Below are positions 11,444 to 19,288 of a stretch of DNA of 64,000 nt, one piece after another. Under the pieces are notes generated by a model, which did not search any database, was not told the DNA's origin, and worked only from the letters and a program-made list of their open reading frames with translations. A program made the translations under genes and the position numbers. Source of the DNA: Paulinella micropora. Its lineage: Eukaryota; Cercozoa; Imbricatea; Euglyphida; Paulinellidae. The DNA lies in the NCBI GenBank assembly GCA_019918135.1, contig WBZZ01004058.1, forward strand, positions 208,501 through 272,500, given 5' to 3'. Every line of letters begins with the position of its first letter. Within the stretch, counting starts at the first letter, position 1.

Positions 11444-11789
11444 TACGACTAGACTTCACAGACCCCCGCCTATTATGGATATGGATGGCGAACTAACTCC
11501 AGAATTAAAGTCTCGCGTTTTGGATATTGAACTAAAGACAGAAGAGAAAAAAATTGACAATGGAATTGAGAACGAGTGGAATTGCTGTATGTCAAATAAG
11601 AAAACCGATAGCAGAATGATTAAATATTTATTTCAAATGGGTATCATCATTGCCATTATAACCCTTTGTATCGTAAGGCTATCTGAAAAGAACTTGCCTT
11701 GTGAGGTTGCTAATACTTATGTCGGTATTTTGACTTTACTCATAGGAATTTGCCTTCCTTCACCAAGTTCTGGAGGTGGTAAGAAGTAA
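11433..11789 (+). CDS. Small membrane protein of the virus-like element
   Basis: 118 residues. The N-terminal half is soluble and charged (RVLDIELKTEEKKIDNGIEN). Two hydrophobic segments follow, MGIIIAIITLCIVRL and YVGILTLLIGICLPSPS, with a short Cys-containing loop between them. It ends Gly/Lys-rich. The start overlaps the end of the fibre region by 11 nt. A membrane-anchored virion or holin-like protein is possible; no family is recognised. Confidence 0.6.
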   Translation: MSNNTTRLHRPPPIMDMDGELTPELKSRVLDIELKTEEKKIDNGIENEWNCCMSNKKTDSRMIKYLFQMGIIIAIITLCIVRLSEKNLPCEVANTYVGILTLLIGICLPSPSSGGGKK

Positions 11790-11790
11790 A

Positions 11791-12045
11791 TCATAAATTA
11801 CCACATTCATATATATGTGTCCTGTACCAAGACGAACTATCACCCGCGCACATCAAAGGCAGTGCCTCATCAAAACTACGACACATATTATTTCCATTGT
11901 TTATGAAAACACACTTAAATCCAGTATCTACCCCTTGCTTTATACAATAAGCACAACTCTCATTCTTTTTTTCTGAGTATCGCGAGTAAAAGTCGCAGGC
12001 AGTCCGCGAAATAACCAAGCACGCAAATAGCAGTATTAACAACAT
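11791..12045 (-). CDS. Secreted or membrane-tethered Cys-rich protein, 84 aa
   Basis: A hydrophobic N-terminus (MLLILLFACLVISRTAC) looks like a signal peptide or anchor. Seven further Cys residues lie in the following 67 residues (SCAYCIKQGVDTGFKCVF and others), consistent with a disulfide-bonded extracellular domain. It ends 1 nt from the convergent membrane-protein gene. Its ATG overlaps the stop of the upstream 12045-12263 gene as TAATG, so the two are probably co-expressed. Function unknown. Confidence 0.55.
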   Translation of the reverse strand: MLLILLFACLVISRTACDFYSRYSEKKNESCAYCIKQGVDTGFKCVFINNGNNMCRSFDEALPLMCAGDSSSWYRTHIYECGNL

Positions 12046-12263
12046 TATATATTATCTTTCTCTTTAATTATATTATTATAAATTGCTTCTCGTTGCTTAT
12101 CTGATAGCGGTAAGCGGTAAAGGATATTTTCAGGTTTTCTAAAAATGTTGGGGTTTCTATTCACTAAGTTCTGAGTGATGCGGACTTGGTCAATTTCCTT
12201 CCCTAGCCGTTCTAACTCTTCAAGTTGTTGCTCGTCTTTGCTTTTTTCTTTTTTATTTTCCAT
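12045..12263 (-). CDS. Small charged helical protein, 72 aa
   Basis: ATG at 12263, stop overlapping the next gene by one base (TAATG). The sequence is mostly Lys/Glu/Gln helix (DEQQLEELERLGKEIDQV), then a Pro/Arg-containing tail (NPNIFRKPENILYRLPLSDK). It could be a coiled-coil scaffold; no family is recognised. It is divergently arranged with the 12305 gene across a short AT-rich promoter region. Confidence 0.5.
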   Translation of the reverse strand: MENKKEKSKDEQQLEELERLGKEIDQVRITQNLVNRNPNIFRKPENILYRLPLSDKQREAIYNNIIKEKDNI

Positions 12264-12268
12264 CCTAT

Positions 12269-12280
12269 CTTATATTATAA
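12269..12280. promoter_or_regulatory. Bidirectional promoter-like motif CTTATATTATAA, copy 4
   Basis: The motif is nearly palindromic and continues into AAGATATATAAT. It sits in the 41-bp gap between the minus-strand start at 12263 and the plus-strand start at 12305, so one element could serve both directions. Confidence 0.45.
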
Positions 12281-12304
12281 GATATATAATAGCGGATATA
12301 AAAA

Positions 12305-12541
12305 ATGCCACGCGAAAAACCATTTTTTACATATTACAACGAAATTAGATGCGAACATAAGTATTTGTTGGATGAAGCAGATGCTGATTGGGCTGAACAA
12401 GTTAATGAAGGCATCAATAGTCAAGCCCGCGAGAGGCTTAGAGCGGATAGATTGTTGGATGCTTCAACAAGAAGGGGTAATAGGGGAGGGCGCCAAAGAA
12501 CTTTTTTCGCAAAGGTCTTGACAGACCACAGGGTGCGCTAA
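12305..12541 (+). CDS. Small protein at the right end of the virus-like element (C-terminus probably host-derived)
   Basis: 78 residues from ATG. The first ~55 (KPFFTYYNEIRCEHKYLLDE) are charged and helical. The end (RRGNRGGRQRTFF...) runs into the host repeat that begins at about 12528, so the frame probably terminates in host DNA and the natural C-terminus is uncertain. Function unknown. Confidence 0.4.
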   Translation: MPREKPFFTYYNEIRCEHKYLLDEADADWAEQVNEGINSQARERLRADRLLDASTRRGNRGGRQRTFFAKVLTDHRVR

Positions 12542-12605
12542 GAATGTACAAAAAAATGAATAAAAAAAAATCTTTGACAAAGTTTTTAATCTTTGGCACT
12601 GAGAG
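12528..12605 (+). repeat. Dispersed repeat B (first copy; marks the right edge of the virus-like element)
   Basis: Consensus pieces in order: GCGCGCTAAGAATGTACA, an A-rich stretch with AATAAA, TTGACAAAGTTTTAATCT, then TGGCACTGAGAACTAGGAGA. Other copies lie near 18205, 22050, 27780, 28030, 28400, 30135, 30490, 49920 and 50260, and reversed copies near 36050 and 51490. Each is ~70-80 bp and often followed by homopurine DNA. No coding capacity. Confidence 0.65.
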
Positions 12606-12897
12606 GTTGCTGCTTTTGGTGCGCACACACACCGGAAGTTAACATTTGTTATTCAAGCTGTGCAAGGTTTTTTATGCTACATGATGGCACACGAGGCTCC
12701 CGCAAATGCGGCAAGTGCCAGACGACCAAAGACAAGGGGGCCGGGTTGAAAGCCGAGCCAATACCCACAATAGCCCAGCGCGATGCGTGACAGAAGCCCT
12801 GCAGGAAAGCTTCGAAAAGTGGCGGGGGCCTGACGCGTGGCATCCGCCGAACACTAAAGTTTCACGTCAGAAATTTGAGGGTTGAGGGAAACCCAAG

Positions 12898-13663
12898 GCA
12901 GGCGGAGCAAGTACAGCCGAACAACAGCAGCAGCAAAGGTCTTCCGACACTGCGCAAGCCACAGGCTCGACCGAACCAGTGCTCCTGCCTGAACCCGAGC
13001 ATGAGCAGGTCCAACGACGCAAGCAGCAGCCCGAGAGTCTTCGCAGGAGCCTGTGGCAAAACGGCCCAGATTATCGCTGTCACTGCGCCCGAGCAACCGC
13101 AGCTGAAATCGTCAGGCCCGCAGGAGATCGACTGGGACGGCAGCGACATTACGCCTTCCAACGGCAAGAAGCACCTGAACGAGATAATGGCAGAGATGCG
13201 CAAGCTTCATCCAGCCCACGAAATTGAGCCCCAGCCCGTCTACCTCGGGTTTATCAAGCCTCTGACCAACACCAAACACTTCATGACGAGGGCACAAGTA
13301 CGTGCCTGGGTGTTGGCGCACCGGAGCAGCCTCTACTTTTGTGATTACTTCGACAAGAACGGCGTGCGCAAGGTTCCGTTCCACATCGACCATATCATCC
13401 CCGACTCGCTCGGCGGAGCCGACCACCCATGCAATTACGCACTCATGCCAAAGATCTTCAACCAGCGATTTGCTTCGTGGTGGATGCCCGCTAAGGCCCA
13501 GTACATTGGTACTAGTTCGCTTGTATACTTCTTTTTCTTTATCTTTGCACAAATGTGCATGTTTGTAGGCCTTACAGCAGCACGATCGGCTATCATTTTT
13601 GCCAAGTACATAAAAAAGAAATATACAAGGGAAATAACATTACACGATCTTGAAGAAATGTAG
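12898..13663 (+). pseudogene. 5'-truncated copy of the HNH-nuclease gene
   Basis: From about 13095 the reading matches the C-terminal half of the gene at 14445-16199, including the HNH core HIDHIIPDSLGGADHP near 13383-13430. Upstream of that, the ~65-bp deletion (not a multiple of three) puts the duplicated DNA in another frame, there is no ATG, and the N-terminal domains are absent. It is therefore a truncated duplicate. The nuclease core itself remains open, so a short HNH peptide cannot be excluded. Confidence 0.7.
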
Positions 13664-13942
13664 AGGTTCTTTCGGCAGAGTATAGTTTTACTCAAGCGTT
13701 CAATTTTCTTTTGGTTGGTGCGAAAAAGGGGGAAGAACAGAGACACAAAAGAAAGTACCAAAAAAAATTTATTAAAGTTTGACAAAGTCTTAAACTTACG
13801 CGGCTCATGAACGAAGCAGGCAAGGGTGTTTTGTGAGAAGCCGGCAAGGTCGTTAAAAACCCTGAGCGCAAAGCAAGTACGAGACCAATACCTAAACTCC
13901 ACGCTCGTGGGGGACGAGGAGGATGCCGACTCAACTAAGCAC
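12898..13942 (+). repeat. Segmental duplication, copy 1 (partner 15366-16457)
   Basis: Matches 15366-16457 nearly base for base, covering the 3' part of an HNH gene and ~280 bp beyond it. Copy 1 lacks ~65 bp after position ~13080 that copy 2 has. The high similarity implies a recent duplication. Confidence 0.85.
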
Positions 13943-14072
13943 CCCAATGCCGGACGCCCCCCCCCCCCCCCTCCTCTTCTCCCTTGTCGAGACTCCGGCT
14001 GAACGAGTACATTTCTTTTTGGTACTTTCTTGATGTCGCTTTTAGCGAAGGCGGCTTGGCGGTCTGTGCATG

Positions 14073-14138
14073 TGATATGGTCGAAAAAGGCAGCGTTTCC
14101 ATGCCTCTCTGGCAGTACTGCCTTTTTCGGCCATATCA
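14073..14138. repeat. ~65-bp hairpin repeat H, copy 1
   Basis: TGATATGGTCGAAAAAGGCA pairs with TGCCTTTTTCGGCCATATCA with a single mismatch (G-U in RNA), around a ~25-nt loop. Same family as 17316, 46657, 49111 and 50575. Flanks are shared with the copy at 50575 (CTTTTAGCGAAGGCGGCTTG on the left, ACATACGCAAATTT on the right). Confidence 0.8.
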
Positions 14139-14444
14139 TTCCAAGCGCACACATACGCAAATTTTATGCAAAAAAAAGAAGAGAGAAAAAGAAAAATCCT
14201 GTTTGAAGAAAAAGGGGAGAGGGAGGGAGGGGGGATGGGGGGGGGGGGGGGGGAAAGGGAAGAGCGAGGGGGGAGGGAGGGAAGAGAGAGGGACGAGGGA
14301 GGGAAGAAGAAAGAGGGAGGAAAGAGGGAGGGGGGAGGGAAAGGGGAAGCGGAATATTCTTACCCCTCCCCTTCTATTTCTCTTTCAGGTACTTAAAAGG
14401 ATTCCCTAGTCATTTTTCAAAGCCTCAAGAGAAAGACCCAAAGA

Positions 14445-16199
14445 ATGTCTACTCAGCCCCCGAGCCAAGCCATCACCAGCGCCTCGGCAGCTTTTTTGTC
14501 GGAGGCAAACATGATTGCCCAAGTCGACAGCGACAACTCTCACCACGTGTTTGACGAAAACAAATTGCTTATGCAATTAAGCCCCGAAGACTTTGCAAAA
14601 GTCAGGCGCTCAACCAACGGGTTTTTCTGCATTTCTGATGCTATTGGAAGCTTTACCGAATGTTCTGAAGATTCCGCCAGAAAAAAGTGGTCCCAGGTGG
14701 CACTAAAACTTGGGGGAGCAAACAACACAATCTGTAAAGAAAGTGATCCCAGTTGGCACACGGGCGTTGACCTACCATTTCCAGTCAAGGTTTTTTCCTT
14801 TCCGTGCAAAAGCTCGCGGACCGACCGGGCTAAAGTAGCACCCGCAACAGAAGTAAGCGCAGGAGAAAAGCGAGGCGTGGCTTGTACGAACCTTCGCGGG
14901 TTGTTGACTATTCTGAGTCAATTCGACCATCCGCGCTGCAAGAAGCTGCAAGAGGAAATGATCGAAGTGGCGTGGCGCGCGATGGTGGGGTTACCAATAG
15001 TATTACCTAGCGCAGCATCCATGCAAACGCCATCCTCACAAACAACAAAGAAGCCTGCGGTGAGACGAGGACAGCGTTCACTTCCACAAGCTACAGCCAA
15101 ACATAACGCAAGCTCCACCAAAGCTGCGACATTGCATGCGCCAGAGCACGAGCGGGCACAATTGTCAGGGAGCAAGCAGCATTCCGAGCCCGCGCAGGAG
15201 CCTGCACCAGGATTGAACGATTTAGTATCAATCATAACTAACCCTGACCACCCACGCTCGAGAGAATGTTGTATCGATTTAATCGCTGTATCATTACGCG
15301 CGACGACGGGCAATTCGGTGCTTGCATCAAAGCTCGCGAACGTCTTGGCGTCGTCGCTCGAAAAGGCAGGCGGAGCAAGTACAGCCGACCAACAGCAGCA
15401 GCAAAGGTCTTCCGACACTGCACAAGCCACAAGCTCGACCGAACCCGCGCCCCTGCCTGAACCCGAGCATGAGCAGGTCCAACGACGCAAGCAGCATCCC
15501 CAAGAACCTTCGCAGGAGCCTGTGGCAAAACGGCCCAGATTATCGCTGTCACAGGCTACAAGCAAACAACCCCTAGGCTCCTGCAAGCCAGCAGGATTGG
15601 CTGAAACAGGCGGCGTAACTGCGCCCGAGCAACCGCAGCTGAAATCGTCAGGCCCACAGGAGATCGACTGGGACGGCAGCGACATTACGCCTTCCAACGG
15701 CAAGAAGCACCTGAACGAGATAATGGCAGAGATGCGCAAGCTTCATCCAGCGCACGAAATTGAGCCCCAGCCCGTGTACCTCGGGTTTATCAAGCCTCTG
15801 ACCAACACCAAACACTTCATGACGAGGGCACAAGTGCGTGCCTGGGTGTTGGCGCACCGGAGCAGCCTCTACTTTTGTGATTATTTCGACAAGAACGGCG
15901 TGCGCAAGGTTCCGTTCCACATCGACCATATCATCCCCGACTCGCTCGGCGGAGCCGACCACCCACGCAATTACGCACTCATGCCAGAGATCTTCAACCA
16001 GCGATTTGCTTCGTGGTGGATGCCCGCTAAGGCCCAATACATTGGTACTAGTTCGCTTGTATACTTCTTTTTCTTTATCTTGGCACAAATGTGCATGTTT
16101 GTAGGCCATACCGCAGCACGATCGGCTATCATTTTTGCCAAGTACATCAAAAAGAAATATACAAGAGAAATAACATTGCACGATCTTGAAGAAATGTAG
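14445..16199 (+). CDS. Multi-domain protein with C-terminal HNH-type nuclease domain
   Basis: 584 residues from ATG. Residues ~40-100 (FFCISDAIGSFTECSEDSAR) and ~140-185 (GLLTILSQFDHPRCKKLQEE) recall the KilA-N/BRO-type 'SVIDVI...' modules of algae and large DNA viruses. The second is echoed at ~260-300 (LVSIITNPDHPRSRECCIDL). A Gln/Pro/Ser-rich linker with a nuclear-signal-like VAKRPRLSLS (~365) follows. Residues ~420-545 carry the HNH core: FHIDHIIPDSLGGADHPRNY, with two His and a downstream Asn as metal and catalytic ligands. The end has a hydrophobic stretch (LVYFFFFILAQMCMFVG) and a basic tail. A nuclear DNA-binding nuclease is inferred. Paralogs: the truncated copy at 12898 and the gene at 36515. 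Confidence 0.7.
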   Translation: MSTQPPSQAITSASAAFLSEANMIAQVDSDNSHHVFDENKLLMQLSPEDFAKVRRSTNGFFCISDAIGSFTECSEDSARKKWSQVALKLGGANNTICKESDPSWHTGVDLPFPVKVFSFPCKSSRTDRAKVAPATEVSAGEKRGVACTNLRGLLTILSQFDHPRCKKLQEEMIEVAWRAMVGLPIVLPSAASMQTPSSQTTKKPAVRRGQRSLPQATAKHNASSTKAATLHAPEHERAQLSGSKQHSEPAQEPAPGLNDLVSIITNPDHPRSRECCIDLIAVSLRATTGNSVLASKLANVLASSLEKAGGASTADQQQQQRSSDTAQATSSTEPAPLPEPEHEQVQRRKQHPQEPSQEPVAKRPRLSLSQATSKQPLGSCKPAGLAETGGVTAPEQPQLKSSGPQEIDWDGSDITPSNGKKHLNEIMAEMRKLHPAHEIEPQPVYLGFIKPLTNTKHFMTRAQVRAWVLAHRSSLYFCDYFDKNGVRKVPFHIDHIIPDSLGGADHPRNYALMPEIFNQRFASWWMPAKAQYIGTSSLVYFFFFILAQMCMFVGHTAARSAIIFAKYIKKKYTREITLHDLEEM

Positions 16200-16457
16200 A
16201 TGTTCTTTCGGCAGAGTATAGTTTTACTCAAGCCTCCAGTTTTACTCAAGCCTCCAGTTTTCTTTTGTTGGCGCAAAAAAGGGTGAAGAACAGAGACGCA
16301 AAAGAAAGTACCAAACAAAAATTATTAAAGTTTGACAAATTCCTAAACTTACGCGGCTCATGAACGAGCAGACAAGGTCGTTAACCCTGAGCGCAAAGCA
16401 AGTACGAGACCAAATACCTAAACTCCACGCTCATAGATGACGAGGAGGATGCCGACT
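15366..16457 (+). repeat. Segmental duplication, copy 2 (partner 12898-13942)
   Basis: It covers the 3' half of the HNH gene, its 3' flank and the beginning of the downstream relic at 16391. The homology ends at GAGGATGCCGACTC on the right. Confidence 0.85.
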
Positions 16458-16716
16458 CGGCCGCGGCAAGGGTTGCGCGTGCAAACGAGGATGCACTTGC
16501 GGCGCTCAGGTGGAGCTAGAGGCCACTTTGGGCAAGGAAGTTCTGGGTGAAGATCTACACTTGTACACTCTGGAAGAACCGGAAGGTCTGGTACAGATCG
16601 ACACCCCAGAGTTTGAAATGCGAGTTAAAAGCCTTAGGCTCGTCAGGGATAACAATTCCGACGCAATCCGATTCTTTGAGGAGCGCGGGATTCCTAGCAA
16701 GTATTTGCTTCGGTAA
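16391..16716 (+). pseudogene. 3' remnant of an unrecognised host gene
   Basis: One frame reads YLNSTLIDDEEDADSAAARV and continues to about 16505; a second frame then continues VELEATLGKEVLGEDLHLYT to the stop at 16716. The codon choice and composition look like coding DNA on both sides, so a 1-nt shift near 16508 or a missed splice joins them. No start is visible. No family recognised. Confidence 0.35.
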
Positions 16717-17195
16717 GACTCTTAACACGCAATTTAAGTTTGTCGTGACAGCTAGCCTGTGCGGACTGATCCTGAAGAGCGACAAGGAGGAGAGAAGCGC
16801 TTTACCACTCCTTCTTTTCATTTTCTAGCCCACTTGCGCAAGTAGGCTAGACTTTTAATGCCAAGTGTAAAGCTTCGTGGAGCTCGTAATAAAAAAAATT
16901 GTATCCAAGAGCGATGTCACTAATTCTAGGCCTGAAGATTTTATAGATGTCATTTCTTTAGACTATATAGCATAGCCCCCACCTACTCTGCTGTCCTTAG
17001 TACTGTGTGCCAAGTGTAATACTTTGTCAAACTTCTCTGTGGATTCACTCCATCAAGATCTCAACCCAATCTGGCCCTCAGGTACAGCCTGCCGAGCCAG
17101 ACCGTTGCTATAAACTCTTGTCCCCCGGACCAGGTTAAATTTGTGGCTTTATAGGGGGGGGGGCGCCCCCCCTCTCACCTTTTTTCTTTCCTCCC

Positions 17196-17225
17196 TTTGA
17201 GCCCCCTGAGCCCGGGGGGCTCAAA
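17196..17225. repeat. Palindrome P (TTTGAGCCC...GGGCTCAAA), copy 1
   Basis: TTTGAGCCCCC and GGGGGCTCAAA form a perfect 11-bp stem around a short loop. It is preceded by a G-run/C-run palindrome at ~17150. Related copies are at 30952, 34138, 35037, 49605 and 50071. Confidence 0.75.
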
Positions 17226-17315
17226 GAACAGTGGAAGGGCAAGGGGGGAGGGAGTGCGCAAGACTTGTCATTTGCGCAACAAAAAAATTTTGGCGCAAAG
17301 TTTTGCACGACTGTA

Positions 17316-17379
17316 TGATACGACCGGAAAAGGCAGTGCTCCGGGTTTTCCGGCAGGGCTGCCTTTTTTAGCTACATCA
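17316..17379. repeat. Hairpin repeat H, copy 2
   Basis: TGATACGACCGGAAAAGGCA and TGCCTTTTTTAGCTACATCA form an imperfect stem. Upstream is GCGCAAGACTTGTCATTTGC, a flank shared with ~50872. Confidence 0.7.
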
Positions 17380-17609
17380 CTTCCAAAGTTTGACCATATC
17401 ACCCCCTCACCTTTTCTCTTCTCCGTTGTCGAGACTTTTTAAAGTACTTTCCGGGCAACCTGCTTGGAGGTTGCAACTACTTTTAACTTGTTTGAAAAGC
17501 AGTGTTTCCAAAACCCTAAGGCCCGGCTTCAGTAATCGCAGCTTGTCGAACTCTCGTCGTTGAGATGGGGTTAGTGAGTACTGGGGCATTCCTTGCGGGA
17601 AGGGTTGTG

Positions 17610-18059
17610 CTAGCTCGAGGGCATGCCCCAGCGCAAAGCAAGCCACCACAAGGCTCCGGCGTCGCCCTGCGCGGCCGCTCGCGTGAAGAACTCCTTGGCC
17701 GTGGCGCGGTCCTTGGCCACCCCGTCGTCGCCAAAATAATACAGTATGCCCAGTATCCGCAGGGCGCTGGCGTCGTTCTGCGCAGCCGCGCGTCTGTACC
17801 AATCCATTGCCTGGGCAGTGTTTTGTGTCACGCCCCGGCCCCTTTTGTAACAAGCACCGAGCAGGAACTGAGCGCCCGCGTGGCCCTGCGCAGCCGCCCG
17901 TGTATACCACTGCGCTGCTAGGGTAAAGTCCTGGGCCACGCCCGCGCCTTGCGAGTAGCAGAGCCCAAGGTGGCACTGGTAGCGGGCGTCGCCTTGCGCG
18001 GCCGCCCGGGCGTATCGAGCCGCCCTTGCCCTCTGCCTGGCGCCTTGGCCTTGGGCCAT
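17610..18059 (-). CDS. Short Sel1-repeat protein
   Basis: 149 residues from ATG at 18059. Four Sel1-like repeats of ~36 residues are visible, each with the pattern AAAQGDAxxxxxLGxxYxxGxGVxxDxxxAxxWYxRA (for example GLCYSQGAGVAQDFTLAAQW and GACYKRGRGVTQNTAQAMDW). Sel1 repeats are alpha-solenoid scaffolds of ER-associated degradation and signalling complexes. No signal peptide is seen, so a cytosolic scaffold is the neutral inference. The protein is short for the family, and similar-looking residues continue in another frame after the stop, so it may be a 3'-truncated copy. Confidence 0.6.
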   Translation of the reverse strand: MAQGQGARQRARAARYARAAAQGDARYQCHLGLCYSQGAGVAQDFTLAAQWYTRAAAQGHAGAQFLLGACYKRGRGVTQNTAQAMDWYRRAAAQNDASALRILGILYYFGDDGVAKDRATAKEFFTRAAAQGDAGALWWLALRWGMPSS

Positions 18060-18403
18060 GTTTGAAATTCGCCAGGGGATGAAAAAGTTAGCTGTATCTT
18101 TTTACCCAGTTGGAACGAAAACGCGACAAATACCTTTGCCTCCTGCTCCCGGCGGATAGATTGGGGGAGGGGGGGGAGGGAGGGGGAGGGGAAGGGGCAG
18201 GGGCGCGCTAAGATGTACAAGAAAAAATAAATAAAAATTCCCTGACAAGATTTTAATCTTGGCACTGAAAACTAAGAGAAAGAGAGAAGGGGCAAGGGAG
18301 AAGCAAGCACCATCTATCTTTGTCACCCTCTCCGTCTGAGAGCGGGGATCAAGAAAGGGAAGCAGAGTACGCCAAGAAAATGTAAAATACGCTGAATTAA
18401 AGC

Positions 18404-18925
18404 TCAACAAAGTCTTACACGACACTGAAAACTAAGGGAAAAAAAGGGAAGGGCTGGGCAGAACACGATCCGCCTTGCTTCCCATTCTCGATGGCGCAAT
18501 TGCGGGATCCGCCCCAACTCCAGCTCCTCGACCGAGGCGGGGCTGGACAGCACAGCCACGAGTTGGCGTGTCAGGTGCCAGTTGCTGCGCACCGCCAGCT
18601 TCTGTACCCGCAGGCCCCGCAGCAAGTTGGCCGCCCTCGTGAGAGCCACGGGCTCTTGTTTTCCTTCCCCAGCCACAGCCACGCGGCCGAGGCTCTGTAT
18701 ACTCGCGGCGCGCAGGGCCAGGAGTATGCGGCAGTGGTCGGGCTGGTCCAGAACGAGCTCGGCGGATGGTTTATACCCCTGCCAGAACAGCGGATCCTTG
18801 ATCAGGGCTTGCAGCTTCCGGCAGCACAGGGCCAGCGACACCCAGCCGGCAGGCACGCAATCTCGGATGAGCCACCAGACGTCTCGGGGCAGGGACGGCA
18901 GCCCGCGGGCGGAGGTGTGGCGGTT
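18404..18925 (-). pseudogene. F-box/LRR gene relic, N-terminal part
   Basis: Minus-strand reading gives LPSLPRDVWWLIRDCVPAGW, an F-box-like start, then SLALCCRKLQALIKD and a stretch parallel to the intact gene 19289-20980 (AASIQSLGRVAV, LLRGLRVQKLAVRSNWHL, SSPASVEELELGRIPQL). It ends abruptly in unrelated repeat DNA after one LRR-like segment and has no in-frame ATG at the expected place. F-box/LRR proteins recruit substrates to SCF ubiquitin ligases; this copy has lost nearly all LRRs. Confidence 0.7.
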
Positions 18926-19009
18926 CTGCGAAACTCCGCCCAGCCCGCCGAGGGTGGCCGGACCGAAAAGCTCTGCCGGCCCCAGTTTGAGTCGCTAAGA
19001 CAGCCGCTT

Positions 19010-19252
19010 TTTAATGAAACCTACGTTTGACACTACTCCCGCAGTTTCAGCTCGCAGTCCGAGAGGTCTGGTTCGCGGAGGGCCGGGAAAGCCGACAGCC
19101 CCATGCCCCGAGCGGAGCCAGGTCGAGCACTTTGTTAAACCCCAAGCCCGTGGCCTTCTACTGCAACGCAACCCCGCAGGTGCAAGTGCTCCAGTGACTC
19201 CAGGGGGGCAAGAGAGAAGCGTGTTTCTTGGCGAAGCCGTCGGAGAACACAC
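19010..19252 (-). pseudogene. LRR scraps of an F-box/LRR gene
   Basis: Short pieces such as LESLEHLHLRGCVAVEGHGL and FPALREPDLSDCELKLRE, in different frames, match LRRs of the intact gene next door. They lie upstream of an F-box, the reverse of normal order, so the locus was rearranged as well as truncated. Confidence 0.6.
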
Positions 19253-19288
19253 AAGTAGCTCTTTAATTAAAAATACGTTGTCTACCTT

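Larger units (their letters stand above)
3800..12530. mobile_element. Virus-like element (Polinton-like virus / virophage-type replication block), broken fossil
   Basis: The base composition changes abruptly to AT-rich at about 3800 and back at about 12530. Genes are tightly packed on both strands with overlaps and very short gaps. The parts in order are: a TVpol-like polymerase plus SF3-helicase block; an unknown 229-residue protein; a beta-rich protein on the minus strand; a fibre-like protein with a peptidase-S74 chaperone end; a two-segment membrane protein; a secreted Cys-rich protein; and two small proteins. TVpol fused to SF3 helicase is known from Polinton-like viruses, virophages and related mobile elements of protists. 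I see no double-jelly-roll major capsid protein, packaging ATPase, maturation protease or integrase, and no terminal inverted repeats. The element carries about four breaks in total and looks young, since most frames are still open. Confidence 0.7.

Noticed and set aside
3800-12530. Terminal inverted repeats for the virus-like element
   Set aside because: The AT-rich ends share only TATA-type simple sequence, with no convincing inverted pair.
12593-12850. Small protein with RKCGKCQTTKD
   Set aside because: No proper start, no continuing domain and repeat-B DNA at its beginning; two competing frames.
14918-15739. 273-residue minus-strand frame
   Set aside because: Antisense to the HNH gene, Cys/Ser-rich and without an own domain.
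16800-17150. tRNA or other small RNA gene
   Set aside because: Some short stems are present but no cloverleaf or box elements; I found no tRNA or rRNA anywhere in the window.
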